A stretch of DNA of 13,890 nt from WTAW01 sp050124775 (GCA_050124775.1 JASFEP010000075.1:1-13890), one strand, 5' to 3'. Positions 1 to 8,701 are shown, numbered from the stretch's first letter. A program made the numbers and translations. Notes: generated by a model from the letters alone, not told the origin.

Positions 1-551
1 ATCTCTTTTGCCTTACGGGAGAGAACCGAACTAACGCCCTGGCTTCCGACTTGAAAGGTTACTTTATTTCTTTTCGCCGCGTTGATGATATCGGCACCCT
101 CCTTCACTCTGTATGTCATAGGCTTCTCGACATAGATGTGTTTTCCAGCGTTTGCAGCATCGATAATCTGTTGTTTGTGTAAATGATCTGGCGTCGATAT
201 GATGACTGCATCGATATTTTTATCCCCAATGATTTCCTTGTAATTTTTGTAATCTTTAGCACGGCCATCCGTCCTTTCGATGGCTCTCTCAACTCTGCCC
301 GAGTAGGCATCGCATACGGCAACGATTTCTGTGCCCTCTATTCGCTTAATGCTCTCCATGAGATCGTGAGCCCGTGCTCCCACTGCAATCATTCCTACAT
401 TTATGGCGTCATTGGGGCTCGAATTCGATCTTTTGTGCTCCACACCAAGGGCTTTCCGTGCGGAGCCCTTCATTCCGATTCCGAGAGCTGTTGCTCCCAA
501 AGAGCTCATAATGATAAATTCGCGCCGATTGAATTTTTTTTCATGCTTCAT
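1..551 (-). CDS. Gfo/Idh/MocA-family oxidoreductase with Tat signal (N-terminal part, cut by window edge)
   Basis: Only the first 183 residues lie in the window; the gene continues past position 1. The start ATG at 551 is preceded by a strong ribosome site (GAGGAGGGG, 3-4 bases upstream). The N-terminus carries a twin-arginine motif, NRREF at residues 8-12, followed by a hydrophobic Ala/Gly-rich stretch, so export by Tat as a folded NAD(P)-binding protein is expected. A Rossmann fold starts near residue 51 with a degenerate dinucleotide loop (VGARA, 57-61), followed by VCDAY (79-83), STPDHLH (119-125) and the family hallmark EKPMT (142-146), whose lysine is normally catalytic. The family performs NAD(P)-dependent oxidation or reduction of sugars and related compounds. 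The substrate cannot be read here. Family call is firm; the exact enzyme is unknown because the substrate-binding C-terminal domain is missing. Confidence 0.9.
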   Translation of the reverse strand, partial: MKHEKKFNRREFIIMSSLGATALGIGMKGSARKALGVEHKRSNSSPNDAINVGMIAVGARAHDLMESIKRIEGTEIVAVCDAYSGRVERAIERTDGRAKDYKNYKEIIGDKNIDAVIISTPDHLHKQQIIDAANAGKHIYVEKPMTYRVKEGADIINAAKRNKVTFQVGSQGVSSVLSRKAKE

Positions 552-821
552 GACTCCCCTCCTCTTATTTTTTTCATGAAAAAGGCCTCTTCTAATCCTA
601 CTATTTCTGCTGCACAAAAATCTATAATGAAACTTAATAATTCTTAAAAAACCTCTGTCCGTGCTACAAAAGGGGCGGTGTCCATTCTTTTCTGAGTCAT
701 CATCCGATAAATTCCAGCTTAGAAATGACTTTTTTAAGGGCAAAATGGAGCATCTAAGGCGATTTATTAAGGTGATATGAAAGGTAATATATTTATTATC
801 AATAACTTAGTGTGACCCGTC

Positions 822-845
822 CCTAATAATTAACCTAATAATTAA
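822..845. repeat. Perfect tandem duplication of a 12-mer at the malic enzyme stop codon
   Basis: CCTAATAATTAA occurs twice back to back (822-833 and 834-845). The second copy contains the stop codon (TAG on the minus strand, 835-837) of the malic enzyme reading frame. It looks like a recent slippage duplication just past the gene end. The rest of the gap between this gene and the oxidoreductase on the left (552-834) is AT-rich and shows no convincing gene, RNA or terminator. Confidence 0.6.
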
Positions 846-1890
846 ACTCGGGTTTGACGTAGCGGAGCGGCAAGTACCGGGGGTTCCACATGGCGCTTTT
901 GATCATAGCGGACAGGCGGCCATCCTCAACTCTAAGTCCCAGGCCTGCCTCACGGGCAACTTTGGCTACGGCCAAAGCGACCTGTGCAGACACAGCTCGA
1001 ATATCCGAAAGCTTCGGAAGGACCTGGCCCGCCCTGAGCTCATTCTCCGTGACCATCCCGCTCACAGCTTTCGAAGCCGCCATGAACATCTGGTCTGTTA
1101 TTATGGGCGTGCCCGAGACCAACGCACCCAGCCCCACACCCGGGAACACGAAAAGGTTATTGCACTGGGAGATCACTCTCTCTTTCCCTTCCACCTTGAC
1201 CGGTGGAAAGGGACTTCCCGTCGCACATAGAGCCTTCCCTCCAGTGGCTCGCATCGCAAACTCTGCCGTACACTCCGACTTCGCTGTGGGATTGGACAGA
1301 GGCAGGATCACAGGTATCTCAGTATTTTGCGCCAAAGCCGTCAAAACTTCCTCGGAGAATGCCCCTGTCTGCCCAGTCACCCCGATGAGCACGGTGGCTT
1401 TGCTATTAAGAACCGTTTCCAAAAGCGAAATTTTGCTGCGATCTCGGACCTTCCACCCAGCGACCAACTCTCCGGATTTTAACCATGGCTCCTGCTCTTC
1501 ACTCACGCTCATCCCTTCGAGAAGGAGTCCATCTTTATCGACGCCAAAAATCAGATTTTTGGCTTCCTCTTCGCCTAATCCCTCCTTCTGTAGCCCCGTC
1601 AACACCTGGTTGGCGATGCCGATCCCGGCCTGACCTTGTCCAAAGATGACGATCATCTGGTCCCTTAAGCTCTCACCCTTGAACTTCATCGCCGAAAGTA
1701 GAGCCGCAGTGGCTACAGCACCTGTTCCTTGGATGTCGTCATTGAAGGAACAGACCCTGTGTCGGTATCGCTGAAGCAAAGGATAAGCGTTGTGTTTTCC
1801 AAAATCCTCCCACTGGATCACGGCACTGGGAAACACCCGGCGCACACCCTGCACGAACTGCTCGACAATCTGGTAATATTCACCCCACAA
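835..1890 (-). CDS. maeA: NAD-type malic enzyme, C-terminal part (separated by frameshift)
   Basis: This frame continues the malic enzyme whose N-terminal half is read from 2560. It supplies the metal-binding and NAD domains: QWEDF (residues 26-30; Glu and Asp are metal ligands), SFNDDIQG (48-55; a further metal Asp), a Rossmann loop FGQGQAGIG (84-92) and SNPT plus a Glu-rich follow-on typical of the family. The enzyme oxidatively decarboxylates malate to pyruvate with NAD+ or NADP+. The frame opens with TTG at 1890, which only marks where it becomes open and is unlikely to be a true start. Family alignment joins residue 4 onward (EYYQIVEQF) directly after the KQKRLVG end of the upstream half. 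Joined, the protein is about 574 residues, near the usual 540-570. It is either a pseudogene, a sequencing error or, less likely, recoded. Confidence 0.85.
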   Translation of the reverse strand: MWGEYYQIVEQFVQGVRRVFPSAVIQWEDFGKHNAYPLLQRYRHRVCSFNDDIQGTGAVATAALLSAMKFKGESLRDQMIVIFGQGQAGIGIANQVLTGLQKEGLGEEEAKNLIFGVDKDGLLLEGMSVSEEQEPWLKSGELVAGWKVRDRSKISLLETVLNSKATVLIGVTGQTGAFSEEVLTALAQNTEIPVILPLSNPTAKSECTAEFAMRATGGKALCATGSPFPPVKVEGKERVISQCNNLFVFPGVGLGALVSGTPIITDQMFMAASKAVSGMVTENELRAGQVLPKLSDIRAVSAQVALAVAKVAREAGLGLRVEDGRLSAMIKSAMWNPRYLPLRYVKPEFNY

Positions 1891-2560
1891 GCCTTTTCTG
1901 TTTCACACCGATATAGAGCGGATCTTTCAGGGCATCTTCATTGTTCGTCCCCACATCGATCAGAACGGGAAGGCAATACGCCGGATGGATACCGCCGGCA
2001 GCCACATAAAGGGTGCTCTTGCCGATGGGGATACCCATCCCTCCCGCGCCCTGATCACCCAACCCCAGGATCCTTTCACCGTCCGTCACAACGACGAGAG
2101 AAACATTCGCAAATGGTGCGCAGGAAAGCACCTTATCGATCTTATGGATGTTATTCGGGGTGATATACAGACCCCGGGGTCGCCTGTAAATATGACTGAA
2201 ACGCATACATGCCTCGCCCACCGTGGGCGTATATACGATCGGCAGCATCTCTTCCAGATGATCGACGAGCAGGCGGTAAAAAAGCGTCTCTATCCTGTCC
2301 TGAAGCGAAATCAGATAGATATACTTCTCCAAGTTCGTGGTCTTCGCATCGAAGTGGCCATAACTTCTCTTAGCCTGAATATCCAGGTTCGAGACCCTAT
2401 CGGGAAAAAGCCCCATGAGTTCGAACGTTTCCCGTTCCTCCTCGGTAAAAGCCGTTCCCTTATTGTACATGGGATGTTCGACCAGCCTCCTTCCTTTGAA
2501 GGGGACTTCTATGTATTCCTCACCCGTAAAAGGATCTCGCTGCAGGATGAATTTAAGCAT
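1880..2560 (-). CDS. maeA: NAD-type malic enzyme, N-terminal part (ends at frameshift stop)
   Basis: The start ATG at 2560 follows a GGAGGA ribosome site three bases away. The 226 residues cover the malic enzyme N-terminal domain: LPIVYTPTVGEAC with the catalytic-type Tyr at 110, RRPRGLY at 126-132, and LGDQGAGGMGIPIGK at 167-181, ending in the catalytic-type Lys 181, then DVGTNNE (202-208). The frame stops at TGA 1882-1880, immediately after residues LVG, exactly where homologues continue into the metal-binding half. A shift of +1 at GTG GGG TGA restores the family sequence (GAA TAT TAC). Alone, this half lacks the metal ligands and NAD fold and should be inactive. The gene lies 143 bp downstream of the WD40-tailed membrane protein on the same strand. 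Whether they share a transcript is not clear. Confidence 0.85.
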   Translation of the reverse strand: MLKFILQRDPFTGEEYIEVPFKGRRLVEHPMYNKGTAFTEEERETFELMGLFPDRVSNLDIQAKRSYGHFDAKTTNLEKYIYLISLQDRIETLFYRLLVDHLEEMLPIVYTPTVGEACMRFSHIYRRPRGLYITPNNIHKIDKVLSCAPFANVSLVVVTDGERILGLGDQGAGGMGIPIGKSTLYVAAGGIHPAYCLPVLIDVGTNNEDALKDPLYIGVKQKRLVG

Positions 2561-2703
2561 GGGTCCTCCACTTTCAACGATAAATCAGCCAGCCTTCCTC
2601 CATACGAAAAGCCTGTTCATTGAATGTAATGGAAATTCACTCGGGCTGTCAAGGTGGCTGGAAAATTGAGGACACTCTGCTTAAAAACAAAGAGAGGGCC
2701 GGA

Positions 2704-3177
2704 TCACTCGAGTTTCCAAATCCTGATCGTCCGATCGAGACTCGAGGAGGCCATTCGTTTCCCATCCGGTGCGAAAGACACAGAAGTGACTGTCATTGTG
2801 TTTCCTTGAAGGGTTTGGATGAGCTCGCCAGTCACATATCCACTCCGCTCGTTACCCTCCTCATCGCAAAGCAAGATGCCACGCACATCCCCGCCGCGTG
2901 GTAGGCGCTTTCCGAGAACGAGAGGTTCCGGCACTGGCGCGCCGATCCAAACCCGTTCTGTGCCTTTGGCATCGACAATTACAAGTCCACGGGCACGCAG
3001 AATCTTATCCGAAACAGGACCAGGATTTTGAATGCTGTTTTTCCAGAAAACAACACTTCCCCCCAGGGAGACGATAAAAACAAAAATCAGACCAAACATT
3101 CCCACGGTCAACCGACGATTCCAGCGCTCCAATAGCTCGACAGATTCTTCCATCCTTTGTATCAATCCCTGTCCCAT
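2704..3177 (-). CDS. Single-pass membrane protein ending in one WD40 blade (possible fusion remnant)
   Basis: 157 residues. ATG at 3177 follows GGAGGG three bases upstream. An N-terminal amphipathic segment (1-22, ending in basic WNRR) precedes one transmembrane helix at about 23-45, so the N-terminus is probably cytoplasmic and the rest periplasmic. Residues 62-115 form a small repetitive beta unit seen in bacterial envelope proteins (ARGLVIVDAKGTERVWIGAP, then GILLCDEEGNERSGYVT). From 117 to the end the sequence is a textbook WD40 repeat: GELIQTLQGN, then TSVSFAPDGKRMASSSLDRT and IRIW. A single blade cannot close a beta-propeller and the stop follows as it would after a last blade. This suggests an in-frame fusion of an anchor protein with the tail of a WD40 gene, near base 2829. 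Function unknown. Confidence 0.75.
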   Translation of the reverse strand: MGQGLIQRMEESVELLERWNRRLTVGMFGLIFVFIVSLGGSVVFWKNSIQNPGPVSDKILRARGLVIVDAKGTERVWIGAPVPEPLVLGKRLPRGGDVRGILLCDEEGNERSGYVTGELIQTLQGNTMTVTSVSFAPDGKRMASSSLDRTIRIWKLE

Positions 3178-3222
3178 ATTCCCTCCAACTCAGATTCCTA
3201 TTATTTTAATCTAGAGACGGAT

Positions 3223-3236
3223 GTTTTCGCGAAAAC
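3223..3236. promoter_or_regulatory. 14-bp perfect palindrome, possible operator
   Basis: GTTTTCGCGAAAAC reads the same on both strands. It lies 46 bp upstream of the membrane/WD40 gene start (3177), in the 133-bp gap after the beta-barrel gene. A TAAAAT hexamer on the minus strand (3208-3203) could be a -10 box, which would place the palindrome over the -35 region. This is what a repressor site would look like, but there is only one copy in the window and no experimental support. Confidence 0.3.
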
Positions 3237-3310
3237 GTTGAGAAGAATTGAATCCCCAGAAACTTGCCCCCCTGTCTTATATCTCTATCAAATGCTCTTC
3301 TTCGGAGGAA

Positions 3311-4321
3311 TTAGAAGGAAAAAGAAACGCCGAAACGAATAAAAGCACCCGACAGGTCGAGAATAAATTCCCGCACTCTCTCATCGTCTTTCTCCCACTC
3401 GTTGCTCGGGAGGGGTGGCAACTCCTCTGTCTCTTTCACTCCCCAGTACCCTTCCCAGTACAAATTGTCCGAGACCTCTTTTGTGTTCGGATCCCGATAA
3501 TAATAATGAACAAAATTTCCCGGACCCTCGAGGTTTTTTGCTCTCTGGTAGGTGTAACCGCCTTCGCAGAAAGCCTTGAGGCCGCCTTTGACCTTAACAT
3601 TGATCCTCAAGCCTGTTTCCAACGATAATCCAGTGGATTTGCCGATGGCCTCGTAGTCTGTTTCATACATCCTGTAGACGTTCCCATAGCGCGAGTAAAC
3701 TTGGTCGGATATAATCACGTATCTGCATTTTGCAAACATGGGCCCCCCCGCAAAGAAATATTCAAAATCTATGAATCGACTCCTTGCAAAGGACAAGTGA
3801 GCTCCAAGGTTCGGGACCCAGGCCGTTGTTGAAATGGCATAATCCGTAAAAATATATTCAAGATCGTGGGGGCGCCGACCGCTAGCAGTGAATTCAGCCG
3901 TCACTGCTGAGGATTGCTTTTTCGATGAATATTTCAATCCCAGGGAGACGGAGATCAAAGAGCTCAACCGGTATCTCACTCGAAATCCGAAGGGGAGAGA
4001 CGAATCCACAGTCTTAAAATCACCCTCAGGAGAACTCTGCTGAATATCTGGGTAATACGAGCTGTAATAGTCCCTCAGATTGATCAAATATTGTGTGTCA
4101 TAAGCTGGTCTCAGATTGAGGTCAGCGGGGTTCATGGATGCCCATCCCCCGAAAAGTTCCACTTGAAAACGTTTCCATTTACTGACTTCCACCCGATACT
4201 GTTCCTGTTGAGATGTATTTTGTCGAGACACCATCATCCGAGATTCATGCGCATACATACCCGGGACTGCAACAAAAAATGCCAATACAGCCGCAAAAAT
4301 TCGATCTTTGCCTGGTTTCAT
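3311..4321 (-). CDS. Outer-membrane beta-barrel protein, unknown role
   Basis: 336 residues with a classical signal peptide (basic MKPGKDR, hydrophobic core to about residue 20, likely cleavage after MYA near 24). The mature part alternates hydrophobic and polar residues in many predicted beta strands, with Tyr/Phe/Gly-rich segments, and ends SVSFSF, the terminal aromatic signature read by the BAM machinery. Start ATG at 4321 is preceded by GGAAGAG. The gene begins 33 bp after the stop of the Asp-box propeller gene and most likely shares its transcript. I do not recognise a specific family. The strands and loops (for example the Tyr/Asp-rich segment around 75-100) do not reveal a substrate. 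A porin-like or structural role is possible, and so is a partner or anchor for the secreted propeller protein, but that is inference from gene order only. Confidence 0.8.
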   Translation of the reverse strand: MKPGKDRIFAAVLAFFVAVPGMYAHESRMMVSRQNTSQQEQYRVEVSKWKRFQVELFGGWASMNPADLNLRPAYDTQYLINLRDYYSSYYPDIQQSSPEGDFKTVDSSLPFGFRVRYRLSSLISVSLGLKYSSKKQSSAVTAEFTASGRRPHDLEYIFTDYAISTTAWVPNLGAHLSFARSRFIDFEYFFAGGPMFAKCRYVIISDQVYSRYGNVYRMYETDYEAIGKSTGLSLETGLRINVKVKGGLKAFCEGGYTYQRAKNLEGPGNFVHYYYRDPNTKEVSDNLYWEGYWGVKETEELPPLPSNEWEKDDERVREFILDLSGAFIRFGVSFSF

Positions 4322-4354
4322 TCAGTTCTCTTCCATTTTTATTAAAAATTTGAG

Positions 4355-5671
4355 CTAAGGGATATTATCGGAAATAACAGTCGCCCAGATGCTGAGATCG
4401 ATCCCGTCCATACGCGCCCATATGGCATGAACTCTTCCGGCGTGCGCAGCAATGTTGATGTAGTCCCCAAAAAATATCCCGCTTACTGGCCTGAAAGGAT
4501 ACTCGCTGATCTTGTAGTTTCGGAAGGTCTCTCCGCCATCACTGGATTTGGCCAGATAGACTTCGGTCGAATAATCCGCGGCATCCCTCCTATCGTAAAA
4601 TACTACATAGATATTGCCGGTGGTTTGATCGATGGTCATCCAGGGGAAAAACTGCTGTCTTCCAGGAGGATCATCATTGACTCTTTTCACCGGCCCCCAA
4701 GTTACGCCACCGTCTGTGGATTTGACCAAAAAAACATCCGTGTCATTGAAGCCATTCCGCTGGTCCGACCACATGATATAGATATTTCCCCTATGCGGTG
4801 AAAAGCTGATATCGCAGGCCGTCACCGGCATCCCATTGCATCGGTATATGCCCGGGATGTAGAAATCCCACCCTCCGGGCATAGGATCGACCAAAATATC
4901 CTCGCCGAAGGTCTGGCCCCCATCTAAAGATTTATCGAACATGATCCCCAGAGGACCGGCCCAGCTTAAATAGATCTGCCCTTCGGGCCCCACTGCCGGC
5001 ACCGCACCCTCCACGGTTTCATCCGAATCCAAACAGTTTCCTGTAACGTCGCTGACAACGACTGGATCGGACCATTTTTCGCCGAAATCTCTGGAATAAG
5101 AGAAAAGTATACGTGTCCGGTCCTCAGGATCAGGGCTTCCATACCGGTCGAATTCTGTCCAGGCGGCATAGATGGAATTTCTGTAAACCGAGTCGGTGTG
5201 ATCGGCGGCAAGCCACTCTTTATCCTGGTCTTTAGGTGGGTTGAGCCCGATACCAGCGCCATCACTCCATGTCCGCCCTCCATCGGTCGACCTCTGCACG
5301 ACGATCCGGTCTATAAAATCGCCATCAACAGGATCGGATAAATGTCCGTAATAGAGATTGCCCTCCGCATCAAAGATTACCGACGGATCCCCCCAAACGC
5401 CAAGAGTCGATCCTAGACGGCCCTCTGTCCAGGTATATCCCCCATCGGTGGAGTAATAGTAGTAATCCAGATTCGATCCCGCAACGACATTGAGTGGATT
5501 TTTGGGATTGATGCAGATCGTCACCTCTTCCGGACGAATGTTTCCGGGATGGCTGACAAGGACATTCCTGGAAAGCAAAAGTCCATCCACGCTGGGGAGG
5601 TTGACATTTTTGCTCACCATCAAATTCAGCGCTAAAAATAGTGCGAGCGCACCTATGATGATTTTTCTCAT
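4355..5671 (-). CDS. Secreted Asp-box (BNR repeat) beta-propeller, sialidase superfamily fold
   Basis: 438 residues with an N-terminal signal (MRKIIIGALALFLALN, cleavage not well defined; no lipobox Cys). Six Asp-boxes of the S-x-D-x-G-x-T-W type occur at about residues 74, 128, 193 (degenerate SRDFGEKW), 248, 318 and 376, spaced 50-70 residues apart as expected for a six-bladed propeller. Between them are typical blade strands ending in (I/V)Y(V/L/M/A)x(W/F). The fold is shared by sialidases and many other glycosidases, lyases and non-catalytic binders. I see no clear arginine triad or RIP motif proving sialidase activity, so a glycan-related or binding role is only suggested. ATG at 5671 has a weak upstream purine stretch (GAAGGGAT). 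It leads a probable two-gene transcript with the outer-membrane barrel gene. Confidence 0.85.
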   Translation of the reverse strand: MRKIIIGALALFLALNLMVSKNVNLPSVDGLLLSRNVLVSHPGNIRPEEVTICINPKNPLNVVAGSNLDYYYYSTDGGYTWTEGRLGSTLGVWGDPSVIFDAEGNLYYGHLSDPVDGDFIDRIVVQRSTDGGRTWSDGAGIGLNPPKDQDKEWLAADHTDSVYRNSIYAAWTEFDRYGSPDPEDRTRILFSYSRDFGEKWSDPVVVSDVTGNCLDSDETVEGAVPAVGPEGQIYLSWAGPLGIMFDKSLDGGQTFGEDILVDPMPGGWDFYIPGIYRCNGMPVTACDISFSPHRGNIYIMWSDQRNGFNDTDVFLVKSTDGGVTWGPVKRVNDDPPGRQQFFPWMTIDQTTGNIYVVFYDRRDAADYSTEVYLAKSSDGGETFRNYKISEYPFRPVSGIFFGDYINIAAHAGRVHAIWARMDGIDLSIWATVISDNIP

Positions 5672-5815
5672 TGTTCCGTTATCCCTTCTTTAGCTGCGCA
5701 GCCGATTTTGTGCCATTTATATGAAGAAAGAGACTTATGGGGAAAAAGCTCCAATGAAATTGTATCTTTGTTGATATTCAAAAATCCTCAAGACAGGTAG
5801 TAAAATTTGTTTACA

Positions 5816-5827
5816 CCTTTGCAAAGG
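5816..5827. promoter_or_regulatory. 12-bp perfect palindrome in divergent intergenic region
   Basis: CCTTTGCAAAGG is self-complementary. It lies in the 235-bp region between the divergent propeller gene (start 5671, minus) and TerB-like gene (start 5907, plus), about 80 bp before the latter. Position and symmetry fit an operator, but no clear promoter hexamers flank it and no second copy was found in the window. Confidence 0.25.
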
Positions 5828-5906
5828 CATCGCAAACCTGAGATAAAGATTTTAGCAGACAGGAATCGCTTGAGGAAGGTTGACTGAAAAACGAGGACCG
5901 ACTATC

Positions 5907-6533
<627 letters not shown>

Positions 6534-6551
6534 ACGGCTTCCCTTCTATTC

Positions 6552-8693
6552 TTACATCCTGCCCAGAGCTTCAAGCACTTTTTCCGGCGAGAGAGGAGTG
6601 GAGTAGAACCGGACACCGATCGCATGATAAACAGCGTTTGCGATCGCTGCCACTGTTGGAATCACGGGTAATTCACCGCACCCTCTGGGTTTTCCGGGTT
6701 TTTCATTGTCGAGGAATTGCAGCTTGATTTCAGGCGTATCGGAAAAACGCGGGATGCCATAATCCTTTAAATACTCTGTGTAAATGCGGTGCCCATCGAG
6801 TTTTATTTCTTCACGAAGGATCCATCCCACACCCCAAATGATCCCTCCTCGCAGGGTCGCTGTCACCGTGCGGTGGTTGATGATCGTACCGATATCAAAG
6901 GCGCCACATATCTCTTTGACATGTACTTTTCCGGTCTTCCGGTCGACTTTCACATGGGCTGCTGCGACTCCCATTTGCCTGGCACCATGATTGCAGAGAC
7001 CGATGCCGATCCCCTCATCGGGTCCGAGCCCGCTCCTCGGATACCGGATCATATGTGCGCATTCATCGATCAACGGGACGAAAGATTCCAATGCCACATT
7101 GTTGCGTCGGAACTCGAAGGGATCATGTCCGACCGCCTCCGCGACCATATCCATGTGGCTCTCCTGGGCAAAGCCGATCTGAACATAACTGGTCCCCCGC
7201 GTGTTGGCTTGATTGACAGGCATTTCTGTCCTGTAATGTTTGATGAGGATGTGAGGGGCGGCATATGTATCCCGTGTCCCTTCCCCCAGGTCCTGGTATA
7301 TGTCAAGTTTTCGCGCCTGCAATCTTCCGTCAGTTCCTGCACCTGTTTCAAAATCGAAGACACACGCTTGTTTAAACAACCCTCTTTTCTGGAACTGATT
7401 CCTCCGGCTGTAGATAACTTTGACGGGCGCCCCGACTCGTCTTGACAAGTCGGCCGCCTCCTGACTGACAGGGGGGGCAACCTTGCCTCCGAAAGCGCCT
7501 CCGATGGGCGTGTTGATAAAATGAATCGACGATTGGGGAAGACCGAGATTCGGAGATGCCAGCTCTCTCACTCTATGGGGATACTGAGATCCCGACCATA
7601 TGGTGACTTCATTTCCCCCTGGTTCCATTTTTGCGAGAGCCGTGTATGTTTCGAGCGGTGCCCATGCCGTGTAATGAGTTCTGTAGGTCTCTCTGATGGT
7701 CTTGAAACTCGATGCCAATCCCGCACCGACATCCCCTGCCTGTTCTTTGATCTCCTGAAAGACGGCTCCCTCACGGATCTCTTTTTCCACACGCAATTCT
7801 TTGGGGCGGTTGGGCTTTTCCCAAACGGCTTTTACCCGGGAAAGGGCCTTGACGACATCGTTATAGCGCCTGGCGACCGCCACCACTTTGCTGCCGATCC
7901 TTTCCACTCTCAACACCCCGGATGTCGCCTGTGCGTCGGCCAAGTCCACTGACTTTAGACGTGAGAGTTTCCTGTGATAGGGAGAAATAAACCAGTCTGC
8001 GTAAAGTGTTCCCGGGAGTTTAAGGTCACCCGCATATTTCAGAGTGCCGGTAACTATCGATTCGGCATTGACGTTGTAAAGCCCCAGATCTTTGTATTCC
8101 AGAGTGACTCGCTCAGAAGAGGCAACCAGCGGATCCAAATTCATGGTAACGAATGTTCTCTTTCCGTCCCTTATCGGATTAAAGATCCGGCCGGAATCTC
8201 CTTTCGAGTGCACGAGTCCTTCCTTATAGGTCAATTCCTCCGGCGACATATCGTGTGTTTCCGCCGTTCTCCTGATGATGTCCTTTCGTAATTCGAAACA
8301 GGCCTCCCAAATTCCCCAGGCTACCTGCTCGGTGGCAGAACTCCCCACTGTGGGTCCATGGTCAGGACAAACATCCGGATTCCCCAAGATGATCGTCAAG
8401 CGGTCACCAGGTATATCCAAACCCTGGGTTACAAGAGCCGTGAGCACTGTTCTCAAGCCCTGCCCCATCTCCGTGCGGCCTGTAAACACTGTCACTCTGC
8501 CATCTTCATGAAAGGCAAAACAGTCGAGGTAATCTGTGTCCAAAGCATAGAACCGGCATTCGATGTCTTCATTATCGGCAGGCCATGGAGCTTCGTATAT
8601 TTCTTGCTGTCCCTGACCCGATTTATAAGACACGACATAGAGGAGACACGAACTTCCCAAAGATTTGAGGAATTCGCGGCGTGTGATTTCCAT
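6552..8693 (-). CDS. Molybdopterin-binding subunit of a Tat-exported aldehyde/xanthine-type hydroxylase (IorB-like)
   Basis: 713 residues, the usual size for IorB-type large subunits. ATG at 8693 is eight bases after the stop of the 2Fe-2S subunit gene, so the two are co-transcribed. The Tat signal TRREFLK (residues 4-10) implies periplasmic location. Motifs in order: GRTEMGQG (72-79), GPTVGSSATEQ (113-123), an a/b hammerhead-like segment near 208-292, the molybdopterin loop GGAFGGK (398-404), RGTSYVQ (499-505) and GCGELP (671-676), whose Glu 674 matches the catalytic glutamate that deprotonates the Mo-OH. All expected landmarks are present and there is no break. The N-terminal order of domains fits isoquinoline 1-oxidoreductase-type enzymes, which hydroxylate N-heterocycles or aldehydes, but the substrate cannot be told from sequence. 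No FAD subunit gene is adjacent, so electrons probably leave through the small subunit to a cytochrome or quinone acceptor. Confidence 0.92.
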   Translation of the reverse strand: MEITRREFLKSLGSSCLLYVVSYKSGQGQQEIYEAPWPADNEDIECRFYALDTDYLDCFAFHEDGRVTVFTGRTEMGQGLRTVLTALVTQGLDIPGDRLTIILGNPDVCPDHGPTVGSSATEQVAWGIWEACFELRKDIIRRTAETHDMSPEELTYKEGLVHSKGDSGRIFNPIRDGKRTFVTMNLDPLVASSERVTLEYKDLGLYNVNAESIVTGTLKYAGDLKLPGTLYADWFISPYHRKLSRLKSVDLADAQATSGVLRVERIGSKVVAVARRYNDVVKALSRVKAVWEKPNRPKELRVEKEIREGAVFQEIKEQAGDVGAGLASSFKTIRETYRTHYTAWAPLETYTALAKMEPGGNEVTIWSGSQYPHRVRELASPNLGLPQSSIHFINTPIGGAFGGKVAPPVSQEAADLSRRVGAPVKVIYSRRNQFQKRGLFKQACVFDFETGAGTDGRLQARKLDIYQDLGEGTRDTYAAPHILIKHYRTEMPVNQANTRGTSYVQIGFAQESHMDMVAEAVGHDPFEFRRNNVALESFVPLIDECAHMIRYPRSGLGPDEGIGIGLCNHGARQMGVAAAHVKVDRKTGKVHVKEICGAFDIGTIINHRTVTATLRGGIIWGVGWILREEIKLDGHRIYTEYLKDYGIPRFSDTPEIKLQFLDNEKPGKPRGCGELPVIPTVAAIANAVYHAIGVRFYSTPLSPEKVLEALGRM

Positions 8694-8701
8694 GGTTTAT
8701 T

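Noticed and set aside
772..815. Short plus-strand frame (about 12 codons) with an AAGGTGAT leader before ATG near 778
   Set aside because: Too short and AT-rich, with no conserved sequence or adjacent gene that it could lead.
890..1633. 247-codon plus-strand frame opposite the malic enzyme
   Set aside because: It mirrors conserved malic enzyme codons, is Ser/Pro-rich and resembles no family.
1876..1895. Programmed +1 frameshift as the preferred explanation for the split malic enzyme
   Set aside because: Malic enzymes are not known to be recoded, there is no strong stimulatory element, and an indel next to the G run is simpler. Kept only as an alternative.
4355..5671. Annotation of the Asp-box protein as a true sialidase
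   Set aside because: Asp-boxes define the fold only; the arginine triad and other catalytic residues could not be identified.
6789..7445. 218-codon plus-strand frame opposite the molybdenum subunit
   Set aside because: Antisense shadow of a clearly conserved gene; no ribosome site or recognizable domain.
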